This document shows positions 1 to 7,849 of a stretch of 64,000 nucleotides of DNA, in pieces. The DNA lies in contig NZ_CP011339.1 of the NCBI RefSeq assembly GCF_001264245.1, positions 2,294,001 through 2,358,000 on the forward strand, given 5' to 3'. Under the pieces are notes generated by a model that did no database searches, was not told the origin of the DNA, and saw only the letters and a program-made list of their open reading frames with translations. Source of the stretch: Microcystis panniformis FACHB-1757. Its GTDB lineage: Bacteria > Cyanobacteriota > Cyanobacteriia > Cyanobacteriales > Microcystaceae. The first letter of the stretch is position 1; every line of letters begins with the position of its first letter. A program made the position numbers and the translations under genes.

Positions 1-1
1 G

Positions 2-688
2 GGTTCTTCAGAACAAGAAAGTGGTAATACAAGTGAAAAGCCCCAACACAACGTTACCCTGAAAAACTTCTTGATGGGTATTTATCCCATTACCCAAGCT
101 CAATGGTTATATATTGCCCAAAGGGAAGATTTAAAAGTAGAGCAAGATTTAAAACCAGAGCCATCGGAGTTTAAAGGCAGCACAAACCCCGTTGAAAATG
201 TATCTTGGTTAGATGCCGTCGAATTTTGCCAAAGGCTATCTAAATTAAGTAAAAGAAAATATAGGCTCCCAACGGAAGCTGAGTGGGAGTACGCTTGTCG
301 AGCGCAAACCAAACCCTTAAATCTCGACAAAGGAGAAACCTACCCCCCCTATCACTTTGGGGAAATTCTTACCCCAGATTTAGCCAACTATAATGGCAAT
401 CTCCAAAAAACCACCCCTGTTGGGCAATTCTACGCCAACGACTTTGGTTTATATGATATGCACGGAAATGTCTGGGAGTGGTGTCAAGATGATTGGCGCG
501 AAAACTATGAGGAGATAAAAAAGAGCAAAAAACAGCAAAATCAGGCATATAAAGCTCTGCGGGGCGGTTCCTGGGGCAACTATCCTAATGACTGCCGTTC
601 CGCGATTCGCATCTTCAACTTCCGCCGCGACTACCGCAGCAACAAATACGGTTTTCGGGTAGTCTGCGGTGCTGGGAGGACTTTGTAA
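2..688 (+). CDS. FGE/SUMF1-domain protein, 5' end outside window
   Basis: The frame is open from base 2, so the true start lies left of the window. The visible 228 residues are an FGE-sulfatase (SUMF1, C-type-lectin-like fold) domain: PQHNVTLKNFLMGIYPITQAQW near the edge, NPVENVSWLDAVEFCQRL, RLPTEAEWEYACR, GLYDMHGNVWEWCQDDW and LRGGSW...YGFRVVCG at the end. The two-cysteine active site of true FGEs is not evident, so a ligand-binding role is more likely than sulfatase maturation (inference). The last 40 codons are unlike the AT-ending codons before them: 12 consecutive codons (608-643) end in C, the pattern left when AAC codons are mutated at their adenines by a diversity-generating retroelement. 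A 16-bp-stem hairpin follows the stop codon. Whether a kinase or other domain precedes it cannot be seen. Confidence 0.88.
   Translation, partial: GSSEQESGNTSEKPQHNVTLKNFLMGIYPITQAQWLYIAQREDLKVEQDLKPEPSEFKGSTNPVENVSWLDAVEFCQRLSKLSKRKYRLPTEAEWEYACRAQTKPLNLDKGETYPPYHFGEILTPDLANYNGNLQKTTPVGQFYANDFGLYDMHGNVWEWCQDDWRENYEEIKKSKKQQNQAYKALRGGSWGNYPNDCRSAIRIFNFRRDYRSNKYGFRVVCGAGRTL
557..670 (+). other. Candidate DGR variable region (VR1)
   Basis: This is the 3' segment of the FGE gene from LRGGSW to FRVVC. Codons at 608-643 read CGC ATC TTC AAC TTC CGC CGC GAC TAC CGC AGC AAC, all ending in C and differing mainly at positions 1 and 2. The 14 bases at 647-660 (TACGGTTTTCGGGT) also occur in the VR of the kinase-FGE gene (5424-5437, opposite strand). 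Family knowledge: DGR targets are C-type-lectin/FGE folds with AAC-derived codons. No template repeat or reverse transcriptase is in the window. Confidence 0.7.
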
Positions 689-698
689 CCCTTTTTCT

Positions 699-762
699 TG
701 CATGAGTAGAAAAAGGGTTTCTCCGAGAAACCCTTTTTCTGTGGGTTACTCAACGGATTTAG
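699..762. repeat. Dispersed hairpin element, copy 1 (covarying stem)
   Basis: The core at 708-740 is a 16-bp perfect inverted repeat around one base, flanked by TGCATGAGT on one side and ACTCAACGGATTTAG on the other. A second copy lies inverted at 38299-38362. The two stems differ by a compensated pair (AAAAAGGG/CCCTTTTT here, AAAACGGG/CCCGTTTT there), so the structure is being kept. It sits just after the FGE stop codon and could also act as a terminator. Confidence 0.8.
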
Positions 763-764
763 GA

Positions 765-858
765 TAAATTGCTTGTTGAGACGAGACAAGAGGCAACAGT
801 AAAGGGATTGGGGGAAGTTCAACTAATCTAAGAATAAGCGGTTTAAATGCGTCTTAGT
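765..858. repeat. Dispersed ~95-bp repeat, copy 1 of 3
   Basis: Starts with GCTTGTTGAGACGAGACAAG and continues through GGCAACAGTAAAGGGATTGG to AAATGCGTCTTAG. Close copies are at 18146-18239 and 57098-57205, all in the same orientation. No coding potential or strong terminal inverted repeat is visible. Confidence 0.75.
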
Positions 859-881
859 TTACATCAACAGCTGCTCAGTTA

Positions 882-1775
882 TTAGTATTCTCCCCCATCA
901 TTTTTTTTCTGGTCTAAAAGATGATTATAGATCACACTTTTGAGAGATTGCCAAAAAGGAACTAATAAAGTACTCAGAAGTACAAAAACAGTAATCAGAC
1001 CATAGGAAAACATCGCCATTTGTTGGAAAAAAAGAGGATTTTCTGCGAGCGTTTGCCAGTCCTCCGAAGAATTGAACCAAAAGGGAATTGAAGCCAAAGC
1101 CCGTGACAGAAGATAAACTGGAATAATTAATAAACTGGCAATAAATATCACTCCTACAATTCTCCAAGCCGAGTTTTTAGTTAAATGCCAACCTCTCTTG
1201 ATTGCTTGCCAACTGCCTAAATTATCTTCAATTACTAAGGGCAATTCGGCAATGCAAATGCGAGCAGATAACCAAAGGAAGAAAAAAGCAAGACAGAAAG
1301 AAGCCAGTAAAATAAGCAATACACCAAGGATGGGGATAAAACTGACTAGCACCAGAGACAGCGTTATCGGCAAGATTATTGCCGCTCCCAACAAACCGAT
1401 CAAAACCTGCATCCACCATAAGCGCCACATTTTCGGCTTAACTTTTTTTTCCGCTTGTCCGGCAGTTTCTGGCTGATAAATGATGTCTTGAAAAGCTAAT
1501 CGTGAGATAACCGCATTATTGAAAAGATACTTAGCGGCCGAGAAAATTTGTACTGGGAAAAGAAATAAACGTAAACCGATATCGCTGCCTTCTTCGGGGG
1601 TAATTGTTTGATAAAGTAATTGACTGAGAATTAATTGCAAAACTAAGGGAAGAAGCGACCACAAGCCGGCGCGGACAGCAAAGAATACATAAGTTGAGAA
1701 GCGATCACGATAAAGACGGAAGGCAGTATTAATCGTATTGCCAATAGTTAAAGGATCGAGGGAATTGTTAGTCAC
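882..1775 (-). CDS. Conserved hypothetical multi-pass membrane protein
   Basis: 297 residues with several long hydrophobic segments, for example around residues 30-55, 130-175, 205-225 and 260-280, so an inner-membrane protein with about six helices. The N-terminus TNNSLDPLTIGNTINTAFRL and the general layout resemble cyanobacterial proteins annotated as glycerophosphoryl diester phosphodiesterase membrane-domain-like, but no catalytic motif is visible and I do not assign a function. The start is GTG at 1775, preceded by GGAG about 7 bases upstream. It stands alone; the next gene upstream is a pseudogene on the other strand. Confidence 0.7.
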   Translation of the reverse strand: MTNNSLDPLTIGNTINTAFRLYRDRFSTYVFFAVRAGLWSLLPLVLQLILSQLLYQTITPEEGSDIGLRLFLFPVQIFSAAKYLFNNAVISRLAFQDIIYQPETAGQAEKKVKPKMWRLWWMQVLIGLLGAAIILPITLSLVLVSFIPILGVLLILLASFCLAFFFLWLSARICIAELPLVIEDNLGSWQAIKRGWHLTKNSAWRIVGVIFIASLLIIPVYLLSRALASIPFWFNSSEDWQTLAENPLFFQQMAMFSYGLITVFVLLSTLLVPFWQSLKSVIYNHLLDQKKNDGGEY

Positions 1776-1907
1776 GGCGGGACTCCTTACAGAACGCCAC
1801 CACTATATTAGGTTAAGTAACTAATAACAGCTAAAAACTTCCAATTTAATCAATATTTCCAGCAAAGACAACAATTTTGCTAAAGTGGTAGAAATTGGCC
1901 AACGATT

Positions 1908-2137
1908 CAATTCCCCAGTGGAGAAAGTGCGATCGCATTAATGATCTTAACTTCCTTGGGATTCGGTTCGCGCATGGTAGTAACCGGAGATGTCACCCAA
2001 ACCGATTTACCGCAACCACAGGAATCGGGGTTAATTGCCGCTCAAAAAATCCTAAAATCAGTAGAAGGGATCGCTTTTTCTTACCTATCGCCGATGTGGT
2101 GCGTCATCCCTTAGTACAAAAAATCGTCTCAGCCTAG
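1908..2137 (+). pseudogene. phoH: phoH-family remnant (C-terminal fragment, frameshifted)
   Basis: From 1930 one frame reads MILTSLGFGSRMVVTGDVTQ followed by TDLPQPQESGLIAAQKILK and SVEGIAFSYLSP. This is the conserved C-terminal half of PhoH ATPases. Near 2093 the frame shifts and DVVRHPLVQKIVSA follows in another frame, ending at TAG 2135. The Walker A half is absent, so this is a decayed fragment and not a gene. Its end is 24 bases before cysK. An ORF called here from 1895 mixes the wrong frame with the right ending. Confidence 0.8.
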
Positions 2138-2161
2138 GAACAGCACGAAAAATAACAGATT

Positions 2162-3129
2162 ATGGATATTAAACATGGTTTCGTCGATGCGGTGGGTAAT
2201 ACTCCCCTAATTCGTCTCAATAGTTTTAGCGAGGAAACTGGCTGCGAGATTCTCGGTAAGGCCGAATTTCTTAACCCCGGTGGTTCGGTCAAGGATCGGG
2301 CCGCTTTATATATTATCCAAGAAGCGGAAAAAGCCGGTACTCTCCAACCGGGGGAACCGTCGTCGAAGGAACCGCCGGCAATACTGGCATCGGTTTGGCC
2401 CATATCTGCAATGCTAAAGGTTATAAATGCCTGATTATCATTCCCGATACCCAATCCCAAGAGAAAATCGACCTATTGAGAACATTGGGTGCAGAAGTGC
2501 GTACTGTTCCCGCCGTTCCCTACCGGGATGCCAATAATTACGTTAAATTATCGGGGAGATTGGCCAGTGAGATGGAAAATGCTATCTGGGCCAATCAATT
2601 CGATAATCTGGCTAATCGTCGCGCTCACTACGAAACCACTGGCCGGGAAATCTGGGAACAAACCGACGGTAAAATTGATGCTTGGGTGGCTGCCACGGGA
2701 ACCGGGGGAACCTACGCGGGGGTGGCGATGTTTTTAAAAGACCAAAATCCCCAGGTGCGTTGTGTGGTGGCGGATCCGATGGGTAGCGGTTTATATAGTT
2801 ATGTGAAAACTGGGACAATTACCCTGGAAGGTAGTTCAATTACCGAAGGGATTGGTAATAGTCGTATTACCGCTAATATGGAAGGCGCACCCATAGATGA
2901 TGCCATTCAAATTGATGATCCCACTGCCATCAAAGTTGTTTATCAACTATTACAAAAAGATGGTTTATTTATGGGGGGTTCTGTGGGTATTAATGTCGGT
3001 GCTGCCGTGGCTTTGGCTAAACAAATGGGACCGGGCCACACCATAGTTACTGTTCTTTGTGATGGTGGGTCCCGTTATCAATCTCGTTTATATAATCCTC
3101 AATGGTTGGCTGAGAAAGGATTGGCTTAA
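2162..3129 (+). pseudogene. cysK: Cysteine synthase, one-base frameshift in a G run
   Basis: O-acetylserine sulfhydrylase, a PLP enzyme making L-cysteine from O-acetylserine and sulfide. The first frame carries NTPLIRLN and the PLP lysine in NPGGSVKDRAA. After LQPG the frame breaks at the five-G run 2350-2354; with six Gs the protein continues as GGTVVEGTAGNTGIGLAHIC and then runs in frame to LAEKGLA. The restored length is about 322 residues, normal for CysK. All other motifs (VAATGTGGTYAGV, GGSVGINVGAA) are intact. Only this single base separates it from a functional gene, so a sequencing error is as likely as a true mutation. It starts at ATG 2162. Confidence 0.9.
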
Positions 3130-3286
3130 TCAGGAATTATCGGCTCATAAATTAGTGGAGATAATGGGAGGGGGAGGGCAACAATTAGAGAAGGCAGCAG
3201 GGGAAAATGAGGCGCAATGTTTGGCAAGCACTTGAGACAAGATAGACAATAATACTGATAACTATCATTATTAGGAGAATCATCAG

Positions 3287-3565
3287 ATGTCAGTTAGTAT
3301 TGAACAAGACCTCAAGGAAATTTTAGGTTCAATTAATCAGAAGTTAGATAATCTGCAAAAAGATGTTATGGATATTAAAATAGTACAGGCGAGATTAGAG
3401 GAAAAAGTCGATAGTTTAGAAAAAGATATTGAAGGAGTAAAAGAAGATACAAAAGAATTAAAAGGCTCTCAGAAAGCCCAGATTTGGACGTTAATCGGCA
3501 TCTTGGGAACAGCTTTAATAGGAACAGTTATTCGCTATATTATTCTCCCTTTTCCTCAATCATAA
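3287..3565 (+). CDS. Small coiled-coil protein with C-terminal membrane helix
   Basis: 92 residues. Residues 1-65 are charged with a heptad-like pattern (DNLQKDVMDIKIVQARLEEK and on), predicting a coiled coil. Residues 67-90 (AQIWTLIGILGTALIGTVIR) form one transmembrane helix. ATG 3287 is preceded by AGGAG about 9 bases upstream. Similar small tail-anchored coiled-coil proteins are common in cyanobacteria and have no assigned role. It stands alone downstream of cysK. Confidence 0.7.
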   Translation: MSVSIEQDLKEILGSINQKLDNLQKDVMDIKIVQARLEEKVDSLEKDIEGVKEDTKELKGSQKAQIWTLIGILGTALIGTVIRYIILPFPQS

Positions 3566-3630
3566 TTAAGACAATGAATTTGGAAACGCCTTCTGCAACA
3601 GTTATTCCTCAAATTGCAGAAAATCACTGT

Positions 3631-3699
3631 AAGGGCGAAGCATTTGGGCATAACCTATCGCTGAAATCCTAGATTTTTTATCCGAATGCTTCGCCCCTA
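3631..3699. repeat. Inverted-repeat element (GGGCGAAGCAT ends)
   Basis: Ends GGGCGAAGCATT and AATGCTTCGCCC flank a short core with ATAACCTATCG. The same module sits inside two larger elements at 59269-59480 and 61884-62096. Together with the repeat at 3860-3935 it fills most of the 376-base gap 3566-3941. Confidence 0.75.
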
Positions 3700-3859
3700 C
3701 CCATCAATTTCCCATCTACCACGCACCACGCCACCACGCCCAACCTACAACCTAACCTACGGCTGATTGAGCAGAATCAGGCAGTTTAGGTGATGGCACG
3801 TTTTTAGGCAGATGAATTGCATCATTCAACCTTTATTTTATCTCAGAGAATAAAGAGCT

Positions 3860-3935
3860 TAGGTTGGGTTGAACGATAGTGAAACCCAACACTTTTAAAT
3901 AATTGGGTTGGGTTTCGTTCCTCAAACCAGCCTAC
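3860..3935. repeat. Hairpin repeat B1, copy 1
   Basis: A roughly 76-bp inverted repeat: TAGGTTGGGTTGAACGATAG, then AAACCCAAC, an AT-rich middle, GGGTTGGGTTTCGTTCCTC and CAGCCTAC. Related copies are at 5191-5267, 7441-7515, 7702-7778, 8397-8458 and 16933-16989. Confidence 0.8.
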
Positions 3936-3941
3936 TTATTG

Positions 3942-4190
3942 CTAAATTTGTTGGTGTAATTTCGGGTGTGGCTGTGACAGAAAACTATCAGAAAAAGGTT
4001 TTTCTGGCTTTTCCCCACGCTCGGCACAAAAAGCTAAGTAATCTTCCACTGAATCAGCAAAAGCTTGCTGCAATTCCGCTACACTCTCTCCCTGAAAAGT
4101 GATAACATCTCGGACGTTGGCCACCTCACCGTGAAAGATACCCGCCTCGTCATCAAAAAAAACTACTGCTTCGTAACCTTTACAATTCAT
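3942..4190 (-). CDS. hicB: HicB-family antitoxin, without an adjacent HicA
   Basis: The protein from ATG 4190 reads MNCKGYEAVVFFDDEAGIFH, then GEVANVRDVITFQGESVAEL and ADSVEDYLAFCAERGEKPEK. This is the HicB partial RNase-H fold that masks HicA mRNA interferase. An upstream GTG at 4217 extends the frame by nine residues, but those come from an intergenic repeat (ACTGTTCACTG), so ATG 4190 is preferred. The DUF1902-type core is complete at about 82 residues. No HicA gene (about 60-80 residues with a G-x-H-x-x-Y motif) is visible on either side, so it is an orphan antitoxin or serves a partner elsewhere. Confidence 0.8.
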   Translation of the reverse strand: MNCKGYEAVVFFDDEAGIFHGEVANVRDVITFQGESVAELQQAFADSVEDYLAFCAERGEKPEKPFSDSFLSQPHPKLHQQI

Positions 4191-4319
4191 TCTAAGCGAT
4201 AATTGTTTACTGTTCACTGCTAAAGGGTAATTCCGAGAAATCTATCTCACCTATTTGATCGATTCCCCAGAAAGGATAGCAGTCATAATCTGCCATTAAC
4301 TTAATTTTTTAAATTATTA

Positions 4320-4664
4320 TCATTGGGGCAATGGTGGCAATAGAGACTGCAATTGTTCTAGCAAAGGAGAAAGTCTTACTGTAATAATATTCCAGACAAT
4401 TTCTGGTTGAACCTGATCGTACTGATGGCTAATAATATTTCTGAGGCCAATAATTCCCCTCCAATCAATTTTGGTGTGTTTTTGTTGAAAAGTCTCAGGA
4501 ATTCTACGGGCTGCTTCTCCTAAAATTTCTAATTATCTTTCCACAGCACTTTGTAACAAAAGACTCTTGGAATATTCTTCCAAAGAAACATCTTGAATAA
4601 ATTCTTGGATATTAGTAATAGCTTCGACCATATCCCAAAGATATCCAGCCTCACGACTGTTCAT
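4320..4664 (-). pseudogene. hepT: HepT-like (DUF86) toxin with internal stop codon
   Basis: Reading from ATG 4664 gives MNSREAGYLWDMVEAITNIQ, and after codon 43 an in-frame TAA at 4533-4535 where the family has Gln. The frame then continues as LEILGEAARRIPETFQQKH and RNIISHQYDQVQPEIVWNII to a stop at 4320. The HEPN RNase motif R-x4-H-x-Y is preserved (RNIISHQY). A single CAA-to-TAA change would explain the break. It overlaps the 3' end of the mntA-like gene by 14 bases, the normal operon layout of this TA family. Confidence 0.85.
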
Positions 4665-4893
4665 GACGATAAATTAGCTGATGAGTTTTTAAAATTTCGT
4701 AACGACGATAGGGGTTTTTCAGTCCCTCTTGATTAACCAAGTCAACTTTGCGTCCGAATATCTCCTCTAATTCTTCTTTCATCTGAACAATATCAAACAA
4801 ATCCCAGCCATGATTGGGAGCAAACTTATAAAGAACATCAATATCACTATCAACTCGAAAGTCTTCCCTTAATACTGAACCAAATAAAGACAT
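4651..4893 (-). CDS. mntA: MntA-like minimal nucleotidyltransferase antitoxin, N-terminus damaged
   Basis: Contains the GS-x10-DxD signature (SLFGSVLREDFRVDSDIDVL), then GRKVDLVNQEGLKNPYRRYE. MntA antitoxins AMPylate and neutralise HepT. The open frame extends upstream of ATG 4893 through ITNFCQHWKILE, which looks like the family's first helix, but reaches a TAA before any standard start codon. The original start has therefore been lost or frameshifted, and the remaining 80 residues may be nonfunctional. Its partner hepT downstream is also broken, so the whole pair is probably dead. An intact pair of the same families is at 8456-9081. Confidence 0.75.
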   Translation of the reverse strand: MSLFGSVLREDFRVDSDIDVLYKFAPNHGWDLFDIVQMKEELEEIFGRKVDLVNQEGLKNPYRRYEILKTHQLIYRHEQS

Positions 4894-5190
4894 TTCAAGA
4901 ATTTTCCAATGTTGACAAAAATTAGTAATTTTGCTTAAGATAACTTGAGCTTGTTTTTCTTAAAACCAGAATTTAACAAGATTTTTTCGGCCTTGTTGGT
5001 GGTTATTTTAACAACCTTCGCTGTAATAGCTTGTTTCATTGGTGAGCAAAATCCCCCAAATTATCCTTGACAAAACACTTAAGATCGTTAAGGTTACAGT
5101 AACCCGCCATGTAAAGTCGGCTGGTAGGCTACACCAACATTAACACACCCTAGGAGATCGGCGCTCACTTTTTCGTCCGTAGTCTGATCG

Positions 5191-5267
5191 TAGGTTAGGC
5201 CAAACGATAGTGAAACCCAACATTTTTAAATCATTGGGTTGGGTTTCCTTCCTCAACCCAACCCACG
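5191..5267. repeat. Hairpin repeat B1, copy 2
   Basis: Same inverted repeat as 3860-3935 (GTAGGTTAGGCCAAACGATA ... CCTCAACCCAACCCAC). It lies in the 505-base gap 4894-5398, which otherwise holds only the terminator at 5335-5368 and AT-rich sequence with no gene seen. Confidence 0.75.
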
Positions 5268-5334
5268 GCTTTTTAACAACCGATAACTGTTTCATTTTTC
5301 ATTGTCCTTAACAAAATTTAACACTACCTCAATT

Positions 5335-5368
5335 TTTTCAAAAAAATCGACCCGCCGCTAGGCGGGAA
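5335..5368 (-). terminator. Rho-independent terminator after kinase-FGE gene
   Basis: Read on the minus strand, CCCGCC-TAGC-GGCGGG (5351-5366) is followed by TCGATTTTTTTG. It lies about 33 bases past the stop codon of the kinase-FGE gene. It could also serve as the 3' hairpin used by DGR targets (inference). Confidence 0.7.
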
Positions 5369-5398
5369 AAAGAGAAAAAGAGAAAAAGTAAAAAAGGG

Positions 5399-7401
5399 TT
5401 AAAGTCCTGGGGAGACACACGCAACCCGAAAACCGTAGTTGCTGATGTCGAAGCCGGGGATGACCCAGTTGCGGTTGGCAGAACGACAGCTATAAGGGCT
5501 GTCGTACCAAGAACCGCCGCGCAGACACTTAAGAGATTGAGAACGATTATCATTCTTGATAAGCCACGCCGATCCATCTTTTGGCGCTCCGATATAGTTA
5601 TCGTGCCAATTGTCCTCGCACCACTCCCAAACATTGCCACTCATGTCATAGAGTCCCCAAGCATTGGGCTTTTTCTGGCCCACAGGATGAGTTTTATACT
5701 GAGAATTTCCGTCATACCAAGCATAATCTCCTAACTGATTAGCATCATCACCGAAATAATAGCGAGTGGTTGTCCCCCACGACAGGCATATTCCCATTCC
5801 GCTTCTGTGGGGAGGCGATAGGTTTTCCCGGTTATTTGACTCAATTTCTGACAAAAGGCTTGAGCGTCATTCCAACTAACCTTTTCTACCGGATTTTGGG
5901 GATTATTTTTAAAATAAGAGGGATTTGTTCCCATTACTGCTTGATATTGTGCCTGAGTCACCGGATATTTCCCAATCGCAAAACTGTTGACTTTAACTTG
6001 GTGTTGAGGCTTTTCAGAATCCGAAGCATCGGGATCACTGTCAGGAGATCCCATGAGAAATTGACCTGCTAGTAAGCCTACCATTTCCAGTGTTACTCCA
6101 TTGGGTAGGTTTTCTGTAAATGGAGGAGCTAAAGGACGAGGTGAAGGAGGAGATGGAGAACTTGAAGGACGAGGTGAAGGAGAAGGAGTAGGATTCTGAC
6201 GAAACAACTGAGCGAAAATATTACTAGCGACTGTCCCTACTGTAAATAACCCCAAATTTATTAAGACTTTACGACGCGACCATCTTTGAGGAGGTATAGG
6301 TGAAGGAGATGATTTAATCGATATTGGGGGAGGTGGTGGAGCTACTTTAGGTGACGGTGTAGATGTCACAGTAGCGATACTTTTGCTTGCAAAAATATCA
6401 AAATTTAAATCACTAAATCGCTCACACCAATAACACTTTCCGTAACTGCGACTGTAGTAATGATTATCAACTTTGCCACAGCGTATAACCTCATTTAATG
6501 CAACTTCCAAAGTATCGCACCATTCCTTAGCCGTCGGTCGTCTGTGGGGGAATTTATGTCCCTCATTAAAACAGCGCAAAAATAAGGCGTGTAAGTCGGG
6601 ATGTAAAATATTTAATGGGATTGTTGTATTACTAGGTACAAGCAATTTATCCCCAGAAAAAGGCCAGAGTCCCCGTCGAATTAGTTCCGACTGTTCCAGG
6701 GAATCCCCTCCTCCTTGCCACAATCCCCGAAACGGCGGCCCGCTAAATAATAGATAATAAATAACAACTCCTAATCGAAAGCGATCATGCACTTCTGTTT
6801 GATCTACATCTGCTAGATTCACTCCGATTAATTCCGCCGGTGTAAATCCTTCTGAGCCAACTAAACACCGATATATTTTACCGCTATAGGGATCTGATAC
6901 TTGAAATGAATCTGTATCAATAATTGTAGGCAACGCCCGATTATTCACCAAGATATTTTCTAGCTTGATGTCTCCCAAAACATAACCTTTAAGGTGAATT
7001 GCTTGGATAATAGCGGCTATATTCCGCGCTACTACATGAAGAAAATACCAATTAGTTTCTAACTTGTATTTTCTTCTCATTATGGGCGTACAAAGCTTTA
7101 ATAATGTTTCTGAACCCACCACTTCTGGCATTAAAAACCCAGCGACTTTTCCCTGGTTATCTTCTAAGATAGAATAGGGCCAAGCGAAGGAAATATGGTT
7201 AAGATGAGCATTAGGATCCCCAGGCCGATTTCTCACCATTAACTGTAATTTATCAACCCTTTCATTATGGGGATTGTGGTAGATTTTCGCTAAGTACCCA
7301 TTAAAGTTAGTGTGCCATACTTTCGCTTCGCCACTGTCGGCCATTTCTTGCGTCAGGGTAATCAAGCGATTCTGTAGTTGACAGCGATAAGTTAAAGACA
7401 T
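5399..7401 (-). pseudogene. Protein kinase-FGE/SUMF1 fusion, one-base frameshift
   Basis: Start is ATG 7401 with GGAG 8 bases upstream. Residues 1-300: protein-kinase-like domain of the type found with TerY-like VWA and PP2C genes, with LAKIYH (Lys39), GYVLGDIKLENILV (catalytic Asp) and IIDTDSFQV in place of DFG. Then a zinc-ribbon-like segment (H-YY...CYWC), a membrane/twin-Arg-like segment RRKVLINLGLFTVG, Pro/Ser-rich linkers, and an FGE domain (GQFLMGSP, YRLPTEAEWEYACRGG). In the five-C run 5774-5778 one base is missing; restoring it gives CRGGTTTRYYFGDDANQLGD and the rest of the FGE domain to PGL at 5399. The C-terminus is a DGR-like variable region. VWA and PP2C genes 2 kb upstream are the probable partners. 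Confidence 0.88.
5411..5525 (-). other. Candidate DGR variable region (VR2)
   Basis: The C-terminal segment from LRGGSW to FRVAC of the kinase-FGE gene. On the minus strand, codons include AAC CGC AAC TGG GTC ATC then CCC GGC TTC GAC ATC AGC AAC TAC: nearly all NNC, in contrast to AT-ending codons elsewhere in the gene. It aligns with VR1 at its invariant positions and shares TACGGTTTTCGGGT (5424-5437). Confidence 0.7.
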
Positions 7402-7440
7402 CAAAAAATCTCCGAGTATTTATGCTGTTCAGTCCCATCG
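7259..7440. repeat. Direct duplication, copy A (5' end of kinase gene)
   Basis: About 182 bp covering the first ~47 codons of the kinase gene plus its ribosome-binding site and upstream leader. Copy B is at 7521-7701 with only a few differences; a B1 hairpin repeat separates them. Confidence 0.88.
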
Positions 7441-7515
7441 TAGTTGGGTTGAACAATAGTGAAACCCAACATTTTTTAATAATTGAGTTGGGTTTCGTTC
7501 CTCAACCCAACCTAC
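7441..7515. repeat. Hairpin repeat B1, copy 3
   Basis: Lies exactly between the two copies of the kinase 5' end, with another B1 copy after the second, so recombination between B1 repeats could have produced the tandem duplication (inference). Confidence 0.8.
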
Positions 7516-7520
7516 AGATA

Positions 7521-7663
7521 CTTTCATTATGGGGATTGTGGTAGATTTTCGCTAAGTACCCATTAAAGTTAGTGTGCCATACTTTCGCTTCGCCACTGTT
7601 GGCCAATTCTTGCGTCAGGGTAATCAGACGATTTTGTAGTTGACAGCGATAAGTTAAAGACAT
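7521..7663 (-). pseudogene. Duplicated kinase N-terminal fragment
   Basis: ATG 7663 begins the same MSLTYRCQLQNRLITLTQE protein as the kinase gene. It keeps the reading frame for about 47 codons, then runs into the B1 repeat. The leader and GGAG ribosome-binding site are duplicated too. It encodes only the start of the kinase lobe and cannot be functional. Confidence 0.85.
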
Positions 7664-7701
7664 CAAAAAATCTCCGAGTATTTATGCTGTTCAGTCCCAT
7701 C

Positions 7702-7778
7702 GTAGGTTGGGTTGAACGATAGTGAAACCCAACATTTTTTAATAATTAAGTTGGGTTTCGTTCCTCAACCCAACCTAC
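7702..7778. repeat. Hairpin repeat B1, copy 4
   Basis: GTAGGTTGGGTTGAACGATA ... CCTCAACCCAACCTAC. It follows the duplicated kinase fragment. Just after it, ACTTTTGATAGATTTTTTGC (7784-7803) repeats a piece of the brnA/brnT junction (8081-8100), another recombination scar. Confidence 0.8.
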
Positions 7779-7849
7779 AGATTACTTTTGATAGATTTTT
7801 TGCTCACGATTGTTTGGGGTAGATGTAATCAAATCAGGTTCATTGTTTT

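Noticed and set aside
1895..2137. An 80-residue plus-strand gene
   Set aside because: The natural frame encodes a PhoH fragment with a shift; the 80-residue frame has no meaningful similarity over most of its length.
2162..3129. Programmed frameshifting in cysK
   Set aside because: No slippery heptamer or stimulatory structure is evident, and the same one-base loss affects rpsL, so error or mutation is simpler.
3942..4190. Complete HicAB pair
   Set aside because: No HicA-like frame is present on either side of hicB.
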